From: Pseudonocardia nematodicida
GTDB taxonomy: Bacteria > Actinomycetota > Actinomycetes > Mycobacteriales > Pseudonocardiaceae
Length of the DNA stretch: 64,000 bases
Reading direction: 5' to 3'
NCBI RefSeq assembly: GCF_040105385.1
Contig: NZ_JBEDNQ010000011.1
Span: 124,001-188,000 of the forward strand
Positions 43,173-51,681 of this stretch are shown piece after piece (the stretch's first letter is position 1; every line of letters begins with the position of its first letter). Below the pieces are notes generated by a model. That model searched no databases. It was not told the origin of the DNA and saw only the letters and a program-made list of their open reading frames with translations. Made by a program: the position numbers and the translations under genes.

Positions 43173-43463
43173 TCACGCTCCTGCGGAGTCGTCGGGGTCC
43201 GGTTCGAGGTAGCTCTCCCACAGCTCGATCACGAGGTCGTGGTCGCCCGCGCCGAAGAGCCGGGACGAGGCGAAGCGGACCTGGTACACCGTCTGCGCCT
43301 GCACGTCGAGGCCCTGTGCGCGGTCGTCGGCCAGGGGATGGTGCCCGCTCGCGGCGACGACCTCGCCGCGAGCGCCCCGGGCGTAGCGGGGCAGGCGCGT
43401 GTGGTGCGGCGGGTCGGCGTGGCGGGCGCGGACGCGGTCGCCGGGCGCGTAGCGATCAGGCAC
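43173..43463 (-). CDS. Nitrile hydratase beta subunit, C-terminal half (separate gene)
   Basis: A 96-residue SH3-like domain corresponding to the second half of a normal beta subunit. DRYAPGDRVRAR opens the domain, HTRLPRYARGARGEVV is the most diagnostic block, and VYQVRFASSRLFG plus LVIELWESYLEP close it. The GTG at 43463 lies inside the end of the preceding gene (8-bp overlap GTGCCTGA), with GAGGAG upstream. Split betas are known from the three-subunit toyocamycin nitrile hydratase and thiocyanate hydrolase. Confidence 0.88.
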   Translation of the reverse strand: MPDRYAPGDRVRARHADPPHHTRLPRYARGARGEVVAASGHHPLADDRAQGLDVQAQTVYQVRFASSRLFGAGDHDLVIELWESYLEPDPDDSAGA

Positions 43464-43740
43464 CGCCGAGCTCCTCGACACTCGCGACGCCCTTCTCCAC
43501 GAGCAGCGTCGTGATCGCCCTCAACCATCGCTCGTAGTAGCTCGCGGCCAGGAACTCGGCCGGCGGGATGCGCTCGACGGCGTCGCGGAACTCGTCGAGG
43601 TTGTAGACGCCCTTGCGGACCATGAGCCCGTTGAGGGCGAAGACGTGCGCCTCCCAGTCCGCGTGGAACATCGGCTCGTCGGCTTCCTCGGTGATCAGGG
43701 GGAACCCGGTCATCCCACCGACGTCGTTGATTCGAGCCAC
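43456..43740 (-). CDS. Nitrile hydratase beta subunit, N-terminal half (separate gene)
   Basis: A 94-residue protein matching the helical N-terminal half of nitrile hydratase beta. INDVGGMTGF is the opening, then FHADWEAHVFALNGLMV, YNLDEFRDAVERIPPAEFL and SYYERWLRAITTLLVEKG. Cobalt-enzyme activators are homologous to this same half, so a chaperone role is an alternative. The split beta reading is favoured by the operon with the matching C-terminal half. GTG start with GGGAGAGG upstream. First gene of the operon. Confidence 0.88.
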   Translation of the reverse strand: MARINDVGGMTGFPLITEEADEPMFHADWEAHVFALNGLMVRKGVYNLDEFRDAVERIPPAEFLAASYYERWLRAITTLLVEKGVASVEELGGA

Positions 43741-43990
43741 GACCTCTCCCTACTGCCGCACGGCGATCGGGCAACCGCCCGAACGCGGCCATCGCAGTGT
43801 GCCCGAGACGGGGCGCACGGGAGCGAGCGAGACGGGACCGGGCCGTCGTGGGGTGGTCCGGTCACGCCCCCGCGGAGCTACGCATCATCACGCACCAACG
43901 AAACGATGGTTCTGTTGGTGGCAGGTTCAGTTGATCGAACCCGTAACTGGTACTGAAGTTCGGAACTAGCGAACTGATACGGTCCGTCAC
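43741..43990. promoter_or_regulatory. Divergent regulatory region with repeats, less GC-rich
   Basis: The right half is AT-richer than its surroundings. It contains AGTTCG-N7-CGAACT (43957-43962 with 43970-43975) and GGTTC-N8-GAACC near 43924-43941. A direct pair AACTGGTAC and AACTGATAC lies near 43945 and 43972. TACGGT (43978-43983) is 7 nt before the GTG of the coiled-coil gene, a leaderless -10. Likely binding sites for a regulator of one or both flanking transcripts. Confidence 0.5.
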
Positions 43991-45064
43991 GTGATCGACG
44001 ACGCCGTACGCTGCGGATACAGCCGTTGCCGTGCTGAGCTCCCCCCGCCGGGACCCCAGGGCGGACGCCCGCGCTCGTTCTGCCGCGACACCCGCTGGGA
44101 GGGCGGGCGCAGCTGCGCGCAGATGGCGCGCGCGGAGCGGGACGCGCTGGGCACCCTCGGGCTCGACGGGGGAGCGGGGACGTTCGCTCTCGACGCGGAC
44201 CGGCTGCGCGAGCACGTGGCCGCGATGGCCGGCCCGGTCGCCGAGCTCTCCGCCGCGCTGACCGCGGTCTCCGACCGGCTCGACGAGGTACAGCGCGACG
44301 CGCTGACCGCGACGGAGCAGGCGCGCGCGGCCGCCGCGCAGGCCGACGCCGCCCGGCAGGAGGCCGACACGGCCCGGGACGCCGCGGTCCGGCGCGCCCG
44401 GGAGGCGGAAGCGGGTGCCGCGGACGCGCGCCGGGAGCGCGCCGAGGCCGTCACCCGGGCCGAGGAGTCCGCGGTCGCCGCGCTCGAGGCCACCGAAGCG
44501 CTCGGTGCCGCCCGCCAGCAGGCCGCGGACGCGGTCGCCGCGCGCGACTCGGCCGTCGAGGACGCCCGTGCCGCCCGCGACCAGGCCGCGGCCGCGGACC
44601 GGGGCCGGGAGGCCGCGGTGCTCGCCGCCCGCACGGCCGAGTACGAGCGGGACACCGCCGCGGGGCGCGCGACCGCAGCCGAGGGCGAACGCGACCGGAT
44701 CGGCGGGGAGCTCGGCGGGCTGCGCGCCGAGCACGAGACGCTGCGCGCCGAGCGGGACACCCTGGCCGGGACCGTCGCCGAGCAGCGCAGCCGGCTCGAC
44801 GCCGGTCAGGAACTGCTCGCCGACGCCCGCGCGACCGCGGAGCGGCTGCGCGAGCAGCACGCCGACGCGGCGGCTCTCGCCGAGCAGGCCCGCGGGGAGG
44901 CCCGGGACCTGGCCGCGCAGCTCGACCGTGTCCGTCGCGAACGTGACGATCGCACCGCCGAGCTGGATCAGCTCCGCACCGCCGGGCCGGAGGCCGGGAC
45001 GGCGCCGGCCCGGTTGCACCCCGACGATCTCGCCGCGCTCGCCGCGGTCCTGCGGACGGACTGA
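43991..45064 (+). CDS. Zinc-finger plus coiled-coil protein of unknown function
   Basis: A 357-residue protein. The N terminus (residues 8-42) has four Cys in the order CGYSRC, SFCRDT and GRSCAQM, like a small zinc ribbon. Residues 65-335 are an almost continuous Ala/Glu/Arg-rich coiled coil. The protein ends with RLHPDDLAALAAVLR. The fold pattern recalls actinobacterial DNA-binding or plasmid-associated coiled-coil proteins such as KfrA, but I see no clear homology. The GTG start follows a leaderless -10 box. Divergent from the nitrile hydratase operon. Confidence 0.7.
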   Translation: MIDDAVRCGYSRCRAELPPPGPQGGRPRSFCRDTRWEGGRSCAQMARAERDALGTLGLDGGAGTFALDADRLREHVAAMAGPVAELSAALTAVSDRLDEVQRDALTATEQARAAAAQADAARQEADTARDAAVRRAREAEAGAADARRERAEAVTRAEESAVAALEATEALGAARQQAADAVAARDSAVEDARAARDQAAAADRGREAAVLAARTAEYERDTAAGRATAAEGERDRIGGELGGLRAEHETLRAERDTLAGTVAEQRSRLDAGQELLADARATAERLREQHADAAALAEQARGEARDLAAQLDRVRRERDDRTAELDQLRTAGPEAGTAPARLHPDDLAALAAVLRTD

Positions 45065-45102
45065 CTCCCACCCGGGGATCCGCGTGGACGGTCGGTGTCC
45101 GA

Positions 45103-46365
45103 TCAGGACGCCCGGTCGGGCCCGAACCGGAACGCGGGGTGGCTGACCTCGGCCGTCGCGTCCCGGCGGAACCCGTCGAGGACGTCGTCGACGCCCGCCC
45201 ACGCCCGGTCCGCCGGCACCGCGTCGGGGCCGAACGGTGCCAGCGCGCCGACCAGGAACCCGGCGCCCCGCCCGCGGACGGTGTCCGGCACCGCGGGGGA
45301 CCGCCCCGCCGCGCCCCCGAGGTGCCGGATCCCGGTGACGACCATCGGGCCGACCCGGGACACGACCGTGTCGAGCCCGGCCGGGTCCAGGCCGGAGAGC
45401 AGCAGGTCGTCGCCGAGGTAGGCGTGCGGGAACTCCGGTTCCGCGTACACCCGGCCGCTGTCGACCGGGTCCAGCGGGGCCACCGTGTCCTGCTCGGGGA
45501 GCAGAGCCGCGCGCAGCGGCGCCAGCAGCGCGTCGGCGCGCGCCGAGCCGCCGAGCACGGTCACCCCGATCCTCAGCACCCGCCGGCCGCGCAGCGCCGG
45601 CGGCAGGAACGGCAGGTCCGGGTAGGGCACGACGCTCGCCCCCGAGGTGATCTCGTCGGGCAGGTCCGCGGTCCAGGACGCCCACGCGTGCAGTGGTTCC
45701 GGGTCACCCGGCTCGTCGGCGGGGCCGAGTACCCGGACCAGGCCGCCGCCGGTGAACCCGTCGGAGGGCAGCAGGCCGAGCTCGACGGCGGTCACGACCT
45801 CCCCCGCGACGGGGCCGGTCCCGCGCAGGCGGGCGAACGTGGCCGGATCAGAGCCGGCGTCGACCGTGCGGGGACCCTCGGCGTCGACCAGGTCGATCGA
45901 CCGCAGATGATCGGCCGCCCAGCCGTCGGACCGGGCCGCGAGGCCGAGGCCGCCGCCGGACAGGTAGCCGGCGACGCCGACCGAGGGGGCGCTGCCGCTC
46001 GGTGGCCGCAGCCCGTACGGGGCGGCCGCGGCGAGGACGTCGGCCCAGCGCGCGCCCGCGCCGATGCGGGCGGTCCGGGTCGCCGGGTCGATCCGCACGC
46101 CGGCCATCCGGCCGGTGGTGAGCAGCAGCCCGCCGTCGGCGGGGGAGCGGAGCCCGTGCCCGGACGCGTGCACGGTGACGGGCAGATCGCGCTCCGCGGC
46201 GACGGCGAGCACGGCCGCGACGTCGGCGGTACCGGTCGGGACGGCCACCACCGCGGGCTGGTGGGCCAGCCCGGTCTGGAAGCTCGCCACGGACGTCGGT
46301 ACCGCTGTGACGGGGCCCGTGATGCGGTCGGTCAGTACGTCGCGGATGTCGGTCGTCGTGTCCAT
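45103..46365 (-). CDS. FAD-binding oxidoreductase (PCMH/VAO fold)
   Basis: A 420-residue flavoenzyme. The PP-loop VTVHASGHGLRS contains the likely covalent His, and PSVGVAGYLSGGGLG is the second FAD motif. As in the paralogue at 29229, the Cys used for second attachment is replaced (GSAPSVG). The typical BBE tail is absent, so it belongs to a different subgroup. ATG at 46365. Divergent from LysR, which probably controls it. The substrate is unknown. Confidence 0.87.
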   Translation of the reverse strand: MDTTTDIRDVLTDRITGPVTAVPTSVASFQTGLAHQPAVVAVPTGTADVAAVLAVAAERDLPVTVHASGHGLRSPADGGLLLTTGRMAGVRIDPATRTARIGAGARWADVLAAAAPYGLRPPSGSAPSVGVAGYLSGGGLGLAARSDGWAADHLRSIDLVDAEGPRTVDAGSDPATFARLRGTGPVAGEVVTAVELGLLPSDGFTGGGLVRVLGPADEPGDPEPLHAWASWTADLPDEITSGASVVPYPDLPFLPPALRGRRVLRIGVTVLGGSARADALLAPLRAALLPEQDTVAPLDPVDSGRVYAEPEFPHAYLGDDLLLSGLDPAGLDTVVSRVGPMVVTGIRHLGGAAGRSPAVPDTVRGRGAGFLVGALAPFGPDAVPADRAWAGVDDVLDGFRRDATAEVSHPAFRFGPDRAS

Positions 46366-46421
46366 GCCTCGAGCCTGCGCGGCGCGGAAGCAGAAGTCGA
46401 AGAGCTGGTTTGTCTCCGAGC

Positions 46422-46427
46422 TAGCAT
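46422..46427 (+). promoter_or_regulatory. -10 element TAGCAT of the lysR gene, within a LysR-type site
   Basis: TAGCAT lies 8 nt before the ATG. It is inside TGTC-N14-GACA (46411-46432), and the repeated unit GAGCTGG/GAGCTAG lies beside it, as expected where LysR binds its own promoter. Confidence 0.45.
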
Positions 46428-46435
46428 TGACAGTT

Positions 46436-47332
46436 ATGGAACTGCGTCACCTGCGCTACCTCGTCGCCGTGGTGGACGAGGGCACCGTGACCGCCGCCGC
46501 GGAGAAGCTGCACGTCGCACAGCCGGGTGTGAGCGCCCAGCTCCGGCAGCTGGAACGGGAGCTGGGGGAGACCCTGCTGACCCGGGGGCCGCGCGCCGTC
46601 GTCCCCACCGAGGCCGGCCGGGCCGTCCTGCCGCACGCCCGTGCCGCGCTCGCCGCCGTCGAGGGCGCCCGGGACGCCGTCGCGTCGCTGCGCGGGCTGG
46701 TGCGCGGCCGGGTCGCGGTCGGGATGGCGTCGTCGCTGCCCGACACCGTGCTCGCCGACCCGGTGGGCGCGTTCGCCGCCGCACACCCGGGCGTCCAGAT
46801 GACCCTGCGCGAGGGCACCGCCGACGAGCTGCTGTCCGGCCTGCGCGCCGGGGCCCTCGACGTCGCCGTGCTGGGACTGCCGGCCGGCCCGCCGGACGGG
46901 ATCGAGTCCCGGGTCCTGACCGAGGCCCCGCTGGTCGCCGCGGTTTCCGCGGACGACCCGCTCGCCACCCGGGACTCGGTCGGACCGGCGGACCTCGCGT
47001 CCCGGCCGCTGATCTGCCTGCCGCGCGGGCACGGGCTGCGCGCGGCTCTCGACACCGCTCTGGCCGCGCACGGCATCACCGCACGGGTCGCGTTCGAGGC
47101 CGGGTCGACGACCCTGCTGCTGCGGCTGGCCGCCCGGGGCGCCGGGGTCGCCGTCGTCCCCGCGCCGGCGCCGACCGCGCCCGCGGTGCTCGCGCTGGAC
47201 CACCCGCCGGTCACGGTGCCGATCGCGCCGGAGATCCGGACCCGGCTGCACGTGGCCTGGCGCGCGGGCGGCCCCGACGGCCCGGCGGGCCGGGCGCTGC
47301 TCGACACCCTCGCGGGGACGGATCCGCGATGA
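46436..47332 (+). CDS. LysR family transcriptional regulator
   Basis: A 298-residue regulator. The N-terminal HTH is complete (MELRHLRYLVAVVDEGTVTA then KLHVAQPGVSAQLRQLERELG). The linker helix leads to a two-lobe effector domain starting near GRVAVGMAS at 90. Typical length. Divergent from the flavin oxidoreductase gene with 70 bp in between; by analogy with other LysR pairs it activates the divergent gene and represses itself. Confidence 0.92.
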   Translation: MELRHLRYLVAVVDEGTVTAAAEKLHVAQPGVSAQLRQLERELGETLLTRGPRAVVPTEAGRAVLPHARAALAAVEGARDAVASLRGLVRGRVAVGMASSLPDTVLADPVGAFAAAHPGVQMTLREGTADELLSGLRAGALDVAVLGLPAGPPDGIESRVLTEAPLVAAVSADDPLATRDSVGPADLASRPLICLPRGHGLRAALDTALAAHGITARVAFEAGSTTLLLRLAARGAGVAVVPAPAPTAPAVLALDHPPVTVPIAPEIRTRLHVAWRAGGPDGPAGRALLDTLAGTDPR

Positions 47333-47342
47333 TCGTCCATCC

Positions 47343-47380
47343 GGCCCGGAAACCGGCCGGATCCGACCGGAAACCGGGCC
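47343..47380. terminator. Probable terminator between lysR and the VOC gene
   Basis: GGCCCGG (47343-47349) pairs with CCGGGCC (47374-47380), and the interior contains further CCGG pairs. CCGGAAACCGG occurs twice. It sits between two convergent genes. Confidence 0.5.
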
Positions 47381-47420
47381 CGATCGTCGATCAGGTGCCG
47401 TGACCGCGCCCGATCGGTGC

Positions 47421-47876
47421 TCAGTCCAGGCAGAACTCGTTGCCCTCGGGGTCGGTCAGCACGATGTGGCCGGCGTCCAGGGGCGGGGCCGGCTCGTACC
47501 GCCGGATCCGGGTCGCCCCGAGACCGACGAGCCGGGTGCACTCGGCCTCCAGGGCGGCCATCCGCTCGTCGCCCTGCAACCCGGGTGCGGCGCGGACGTC
47601 GAGGTGCAGCCGGTTCTTCCCGGCCTTCTCCGCTCCGGCCTGCTGGAAGAACAACCGCGGCCCGGTGCCGTCCGGGTCCTGTACGGCAGACGACGAGTTC
47701 CACTGCTCCTCCGGGACACCGATCTTCGCGAGGAAGTCGTCCCACGCCGTCAGCGGATCGCCGTCCCCGGAGGCGCCGGGCGGTGCGGGGATGACGTAGC
47801 CGAGGGCGTCGCGCCAGAAGACGGACAGTGCGCGGGGGTCGTGGGCGTCGACGGTGATCTGGATGGTGCGGCTCAT
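47421..47876 (-). CDS. VOC superfamily (glyoxalase/dioxygenase-fold) protein
   Basis: A 151-residue protein with two beta-alpha-beta-beta-beta modules. Module 1 starts at IQITVDAHDPRALSVFW, and the second carries LHLDVRAAP and HIVLTDPEGNEFCLD with the likely metal ligands His and Glu. It resembles the large actinobacterial set of VOC proteins for which no substrate is known. ATG start at 47876. Confidence 0.85.
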   Translation of the reverse strand: MSRTIQITVDAHDPRALSVFWRDALGYVIPAPPGASGDGDPLTAWDDFLAKIGVPEEQWNSSSAVQDPDGTGPRLFFQQAGAEKAGKNRLHLDVRAAPGLQGDERMAALEAECTRLVGLGATRIRRYEPAPPLDAGHIVLTDPEGNEFCLD

Positions 47877-47929
47877 GGCGTTGCATCCTGACAGCGATCG
47901 CGGACGGATCCGGCCCGCGATCGGATTTC

Positions 47930-48727
47930 TCAGGCCCGCGGCACCGACACCAGCACCCGCACGGCCTCGGCAACCGCGGCCCGGCGCGCCACCCGCACGG
48001 CGGTGGCGATGGGACGCAACGCGTCCGACCGCGCGATGGCGGCCGAGGCGGACAGCGCCCCGCCCGGTTCGTCGCCCGCCGCCGCGCCGAGGATGGCGTC
48101 GACCTCGTCGGCCTGCTGGAGCACCCGCAGCGCCTGCGGCGGCATGCCGTCCGGCCACAGCGCGTGCGGACGGCGGCGCAGCGCGGCGGCGATCTCCTCG
48201 CGCACCCCGGGCCGGTGCCGGGCCACGCCGAGGTCGGTGAGCGCCGCCGCGGCGCTGCGCACCTGGCCGCGCAGGTCCCGCTCGGCCTCGTTCAGCGGCA
48301 CGTACTCGGGGACCGGACCGCTGTCCCCGACCGCGTAGACGGTCCAGCGGACGACGCCGTCGGCGATCGCGGAGGGGACGACGCCGAACCCGGCGTCCGG
48401 GAACAGCACGCCCTCACCGGCCGTCGTCGCCTCCCGGGAGAAGCGGCCGGGGCCGGGCAGGCCGCGGACGTCGCCGGGCGCGGGCAGCACCAGGCGGGCC
48501 TGCCCGCGCGGTGCGGTGCGGCGCACGGCGGCCAGCAGCATCGCGGTCGACGTCGGCGGCGCGCCCGGGCCGGGGAGCCCGGTCCGCGTGGCGCCCTCGT
48601 CGTCGGCGGCCAGCACGTCGTGCGCCTCGGACCACGGCGCGAGCGCGTCGAGGACGTCGTCGGGGGCGGCGGACCCGGCCAGCCAGGCCGAGGCCCACAC
48701 GGCCAAGGTCGCGGAGGCACTGGACAC
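47930..48727 (-). CDS. Conserved actinobacterial hypothetical protein
   Basis: A 265-residue protein without signal peptide or membrane helices. The sequence starts TLAVWASAWLAGSAAPDDVLDAL, has a beta-rich centre (ARLVLPAPGDVRGLPGPGRF) and a helical second half. I recognise it as of the type often found beside DUF3097 genes in actinobacteria, but no domain can be named. GTG start at 48727. Divergent from DUF3097, 144 bp apart. Function unknown. Confidence 0.7.
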   Translation of the reverse strand: MSSASATLAVWASAWLAGSAAPDDVLDALAPWSEAHDVLAADDEGATRTGLPGPGAPPTSTAMLLAAVRRTAPRGQARLVLPAPGDVRGLPGPGRFSREATTAGEGVLFPDAGFGVVPSAIADGVVRWTVYAVGDSGPVPEYVPLNEAERDLRGQVRSAAAALTDLGVARHRPGVREEIAAALRRRPHALWPDGMPPQALRVLQQADEVDAILGAAAGDEPGGALSASAAIARSDALRPIATAVRVARRAAVAEAVRVLVSVPRA

Positions 48728-48859
48728 GGCGGCCAGGCTAACCGTCGATCACTGCCTGCACACCCCTGCACGTGGGTGACGCTGCGTGCCCGGCCGTACG
48801 CTGGAAGTCACAGAGCGGGAGCGGGCGTGTCGTACCGCGGTCCGGCTGCCGTGCCCGCC

Positions 48860-48865
48860 GATACT
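48860..48865 (+). promoter_or_regulatory. -10 element GATACT, leaderless promoter of the DUF3097 gene
   Basis: GATACT is 6 nt before the ATG and no Shine-Dalgarno sequence is present. Confidence 0.5.
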
Positions 48866-48871
48866 CGGGTC

Positions 48872-49726
48872 ATGAGCCGGACCCACGACTACCGCGGCAT
48901 GTTCGACTCCGCCGGGACCCGGACCGTCCGACGGAAGCAGGTGCCCGAGGTGCCGGCCGAGCCCGGGCTGGTCGTGGAGGACCCGGCGACCGGGTTCTGC
49001 GGCGCCGTCGTGACGATCACCGCGGCCGAGGTGACCCTGGAGGACCGGCACGGCGGACGACGGGTGTTCCCGCTGCGCCCGGCCGCGTTCCTGTACGAGG
49101 GCGCCCCGGCCACGCTGGTCCGTCCGGTCGCGAAGCCCGCCGGCGGCCGCACGCTCTCGGCGTCCGGCTCCGTGCACGTCGCGAACCTGAAGGCCCGCAC
49201 CGCCCGGGCGGCCCGGATCTGGGTCGAGGGGCTGCACGACGCCGAGCTGCTCGAACGGGTCTGGGGACACGACCTGCGGGTCGAGGGCGTCGTCGTCGAA
49301 CCGCTGCACGGCGTCGACGACCTGGCCGCCGCCGTCCGCGACTTCGACCCCGGCCCGCACCGGCGGCTGGGGATCCTGGTCGACCACCTCGTCGAGGGCA
49401 CCAAGGAGACCCGCCAGGCCCGCGAGGCCTACCGGGCGACCCGCGCCGCACAGCAGCACGTGCTGGTCACCGGGCACCCCTACGTCGACGTCTGGCAGGC
49501 GGTGAAGCCCGAGGTCGTCGGCATCCGTGCCTGGCCGGAGATCCCGCGCGGCACGGACTGGAAGACCGGGATCTGTGCCCGGCTCGGCTGGGGCGAACCG
49601 GCCGACGGGGCGCGGCGCGTGCTGGGCGCGGTCCGCAACTACCGCGACCTGGAGACGCCCATGATCGGCGCGGTCGAGCGGCTGATCGACTTCGTCACGG
49701 CGGCCGAGGAATCCGGTCCGCGATAA
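48872..49726 (+). CDS. DUF3097 family protein (TOPRIM-like)
   Basis: A 284-residue member of an actinobacteria-specific family. The recognisable blocks are PEVPAEPGLVVEDPATGF, ARIWVEGLHDAELLERVWG, GILVDHLVEGTKE, VLVTGHPYVDVWQAVKP and EIPRGTDWKTGICA. The EGxxD-like and LVDH acidic residues resemble TOPRIM metal sites, so a nucleic-acid role is possible (inference). ATG at 48872 fixed by the leaderless -10. The longer upstream frame is the mirror of the divergent gene. Confidence 0.88.
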   Translation: MSRTHDYRGMFDSAGTRTVRRKQVPEVPAEPGLVVEDPATGFCGAVVTITAAEVTLEDRHGGRRVFPLRPAAFLYEGAPATLVRPVAKPAGGRTLSASGSVHVANLKARTARAARIWVEGLHDAELLERVWGHDLRVEGVVVEPLHGVDDLAAAVRDFDPGPHRRLGILVDHLVEGTKETRQAREAYRATRAAQQHVLVTGHPYVDVWQAVKPEVVGIRAWPEIPRGTDWKTGICARLGWGEPADGARRVLGAVRNYRDLETPMIGAVERLIDFVTAAEESGPR

Positions 49727-49801
49727 CGATCGGGAGACCGGGCGGCGCGTCCGCGATGCAAGCGCTCCGCCGGATGTCCGATTCCGTGGCACTCTGGTGA
49801 C

Positions 49802-50251
49802 ATGGAACTGGCACTGATCCTGCTGCTCGTCGGGGTGGTACTGGTCGGGGCCGAGGCGGCGCACGGCGAGCTCTTCCTGGCGATGCTCGGCGGGGGCGCG
49901 CTCGCCGCGGCCGCCGCCGCCGCCCTGGGACTGCCTGCGCTGGCGGTCGCCGGCGTGTTCGGCGGCGTCTCCATCGTGCTCGTGCTGGGCGTACGGCCGG
50001 CCGCGAAACGGAAACTGCAGGAACGGATGGGCACCCTGGAGCGGCACCAGGACCGCTTCATCGGATCCGCCGCACAGGTCGTCCAGCGGGTCGACGGGGC
50101 CGGGGGACAGGTGCGGATCGGCCGGGAGCTCTGGACCGCCCGGTCCATCGACGGCGAGGAGGTCCTCGAGGAGGGCGCCACCGCCACCGTGCTGCAGGTG
50201 ACCGGCGCGGCCGTGCTCGTCACCGGTCGGGGGGAACTGCCTGACGCCTGA
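49802..50251 (+). CDS. NfeD-like membrane protein
   Basis: A 149-residue protein with two or three hydrophobic helices (1-70) and a C-terminal OB-fold domain (85-145) with QDRFIGSAAQVVQRVDGAGG and VRIGRELWTARS. NfeD proteins pair with stomatins in membrane microdomains or in proteolytic quality control, and the stomatin gene follows 94 bp downstream. It lacks the ClpP-like protease half of long NfeD proteins. Confidence 0.9.
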   Translation: MELALILLLVGVVLVGAEAAHGELFLAMLGGGALAAAAAAALGLPALAVAGVFGGVSIVLVLGVRPAAKRKLQERMGTLERHQDRFIGSAAQVVQRVDGAGGQVRIGRELWTARSIDGEEVLEEGATATVLQVTGAAVLVTGRGELPDA

Positions 50252-50345
50252 TCCGATCTTGGTGAGAGGCTACGGCGAACAGCCCCGGGGAGTCCGGGGT
50301 GGACAATGAGCGCCGGTCCGCCGGCGCGCATCGAGGGGAGATCGG

Positions 50346-51593
50346 ATGGACGGCGGTTTCATCATCGCAGTCATCCTGCTCGTGCTGGTGGTGACGGTGG
50401 TCGCGAAGTCGATCGTGATCGTGCCGCAGGAGTGGGCCTACATCATCGAGCGGCTCGGTAAGTACCACAGCACCCGGGAGGGCGGCCCCGCCATCCTGGT
50501 GCCGTTCGTGGACCGCACCCGCGAGCGGGTCGACCTGCGTGAGCAGGTCGTGTCGTTCCCGCCGCAGCCGGTGATCACGCAGGACAACCTGACCGTCAAC
50601 ATCGACACCGTCGTCTACTTCAAGGTGAACGACGCGAAGTCGGCGGTCTACGAGATCGCGAACTACATCGCCGGTGTCGAGCAGATCACCACGACGACCC
50701 TGCGGAACGTCGTCGGTGGCATGACGCTGGAGCAGACGCTGACCTCGCGGGACCGGATCAACACGGTGCTGCGCGGTGAGCTGGACGAGGCCACCGAGCG
50801 CTGGGGCATCCGCGTCGGCCGGGTCGAGATCAAGGCGATCGACCCGCCGCCCTCCATCCAGGAGTCGATGGAGCGGCAGATGAAGGCGGACCGCGAGAAG
50901 CGGGCCATGATCCTCAACGCCGAGGGCCAGCGGGAGTCGGCCATCCGCAGCGCCGAGGGTCAGAAGCAGTCCCAGATCCTCACCGCCGAGGGCTCGAAGC
51001 AGGCCGCGATCCTCGGTGCCGAGGCCGAGCGGCAGGCGGAGATCCTGCGGGCGCAGGGTCGCCGGGCCGCGCAGTACCTCGAGGCCCAGGGTGAGGCGAA
51101 GGCGATCGAGAAGAAGTTCGCCGCGATCAAGGCCGGCAAGCCGACGCCGGAACTGCTCGCCTACGAGTACCTGCAGACGCTGCCCGAGATGGCCAAGGGC
51201 GACGCCAGCAAGATGTGGGTCGTGCCGTCGGACTTCGGCAAGGCGCTGGAGGGCTTCACCCGGATGCTGGGCGCGCCCGGCGAGGACGGCGTCTTCCGGT
51301 TCAGCCCGAGCCCGTACGACGGCGCGGAGTCCCGTCCGGCCGACGACGACGAGTCGGTCAAGGACTGGTTCGACGTCTCGACCGACCCGGAGATCGCCAA
51401 GCAGGTCGCGGCGGCCTCCGCCGCGGCACAGGCCGAGGTCCCGCCGGTCGGCGCGGACGTGCCGCCGGTGCCGGGTGCCGAGGCCGCGGGCAACGGCGGG
51501 GGCGCGTCCCCGGCCCAGCTCGAGGCGTCCCGTGAGGTCCCCGGCCTGGACCCGTCGGCGCTGCCGAACGGTGCGCAGGAGCCGCGGGGCTGA
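50346..51593 (+). CDS. SPFH domain / stomatin-like (QmcA-type) protein
   Basis: A 415-residue protein. One N-terminal helix (5-23) anchors it, then the SPFH domain (25-180) with VIVPQEWAYIIERLGKYHST and QPVITQDNLTVNIDTVVYF. A charged coiled coil with repeated AEGQ/AEGS units follows (190-260), and then an Ala/Pro/Gly-rich tail. ATG with GAGGGGAG upstream. With NfeD it forms the usual pair that organises oligomeric membrane scaffolds. Transcription ends at a strong hairpin. Confidence 0.93.
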   Translation: MDGGFIIAVILLVLVVTVVAKSIVIVPQEWAYIIERLGKYHSTREGGPAILVPFVDRTRERVDLREQVVSFPPQPVITQDNLTVNIDTVVYFKVNDAKSAVYEIANYIAGVEQITTTTLRNVVGGMTLEQTLTSRDRINTVLRGELDEATERWGIRVGRVEIKAIDPPPSIQESMERQMKADREKRAMILNAEGQRESAIRSAEGQKQSQILTAEGSKQAAILGAEAERQAEILRAQGRRAAQYLEAQGEAKAIEKKFAAIKAGKPTPELLAYEYLQTLPEMAKGDASKMWVVPSDFGKALEGFTRMLGAPGEDGVFRFSPSPYDGAESRPADDDESVKDWFDVSTDPEIAKQVAAASAAAQAEVPPVGADVPPVPGAEAAGNGGGASPAQLEASREVPGLDPSALPNGAQEPRG

Positions 51594-51623
51594 GACCCCG
51601 GGTCCCTGTCGGGTCTCCCATGA

Positions 51624-51661
51624 CGTGGGCCCCGGTCCGGATCACCGGACCGGGGCCCACG
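51624..51661. terminator. Bidirectional terminator hairpin
   Basis: A perfect 17-bp stem (51624-51640 with 51645-51661) and loop ATCA, between two convergent genes. Confidence 0.8.
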
Positions 51662-51681
51662 GTCGTCCGGGGCGCCGGCGC

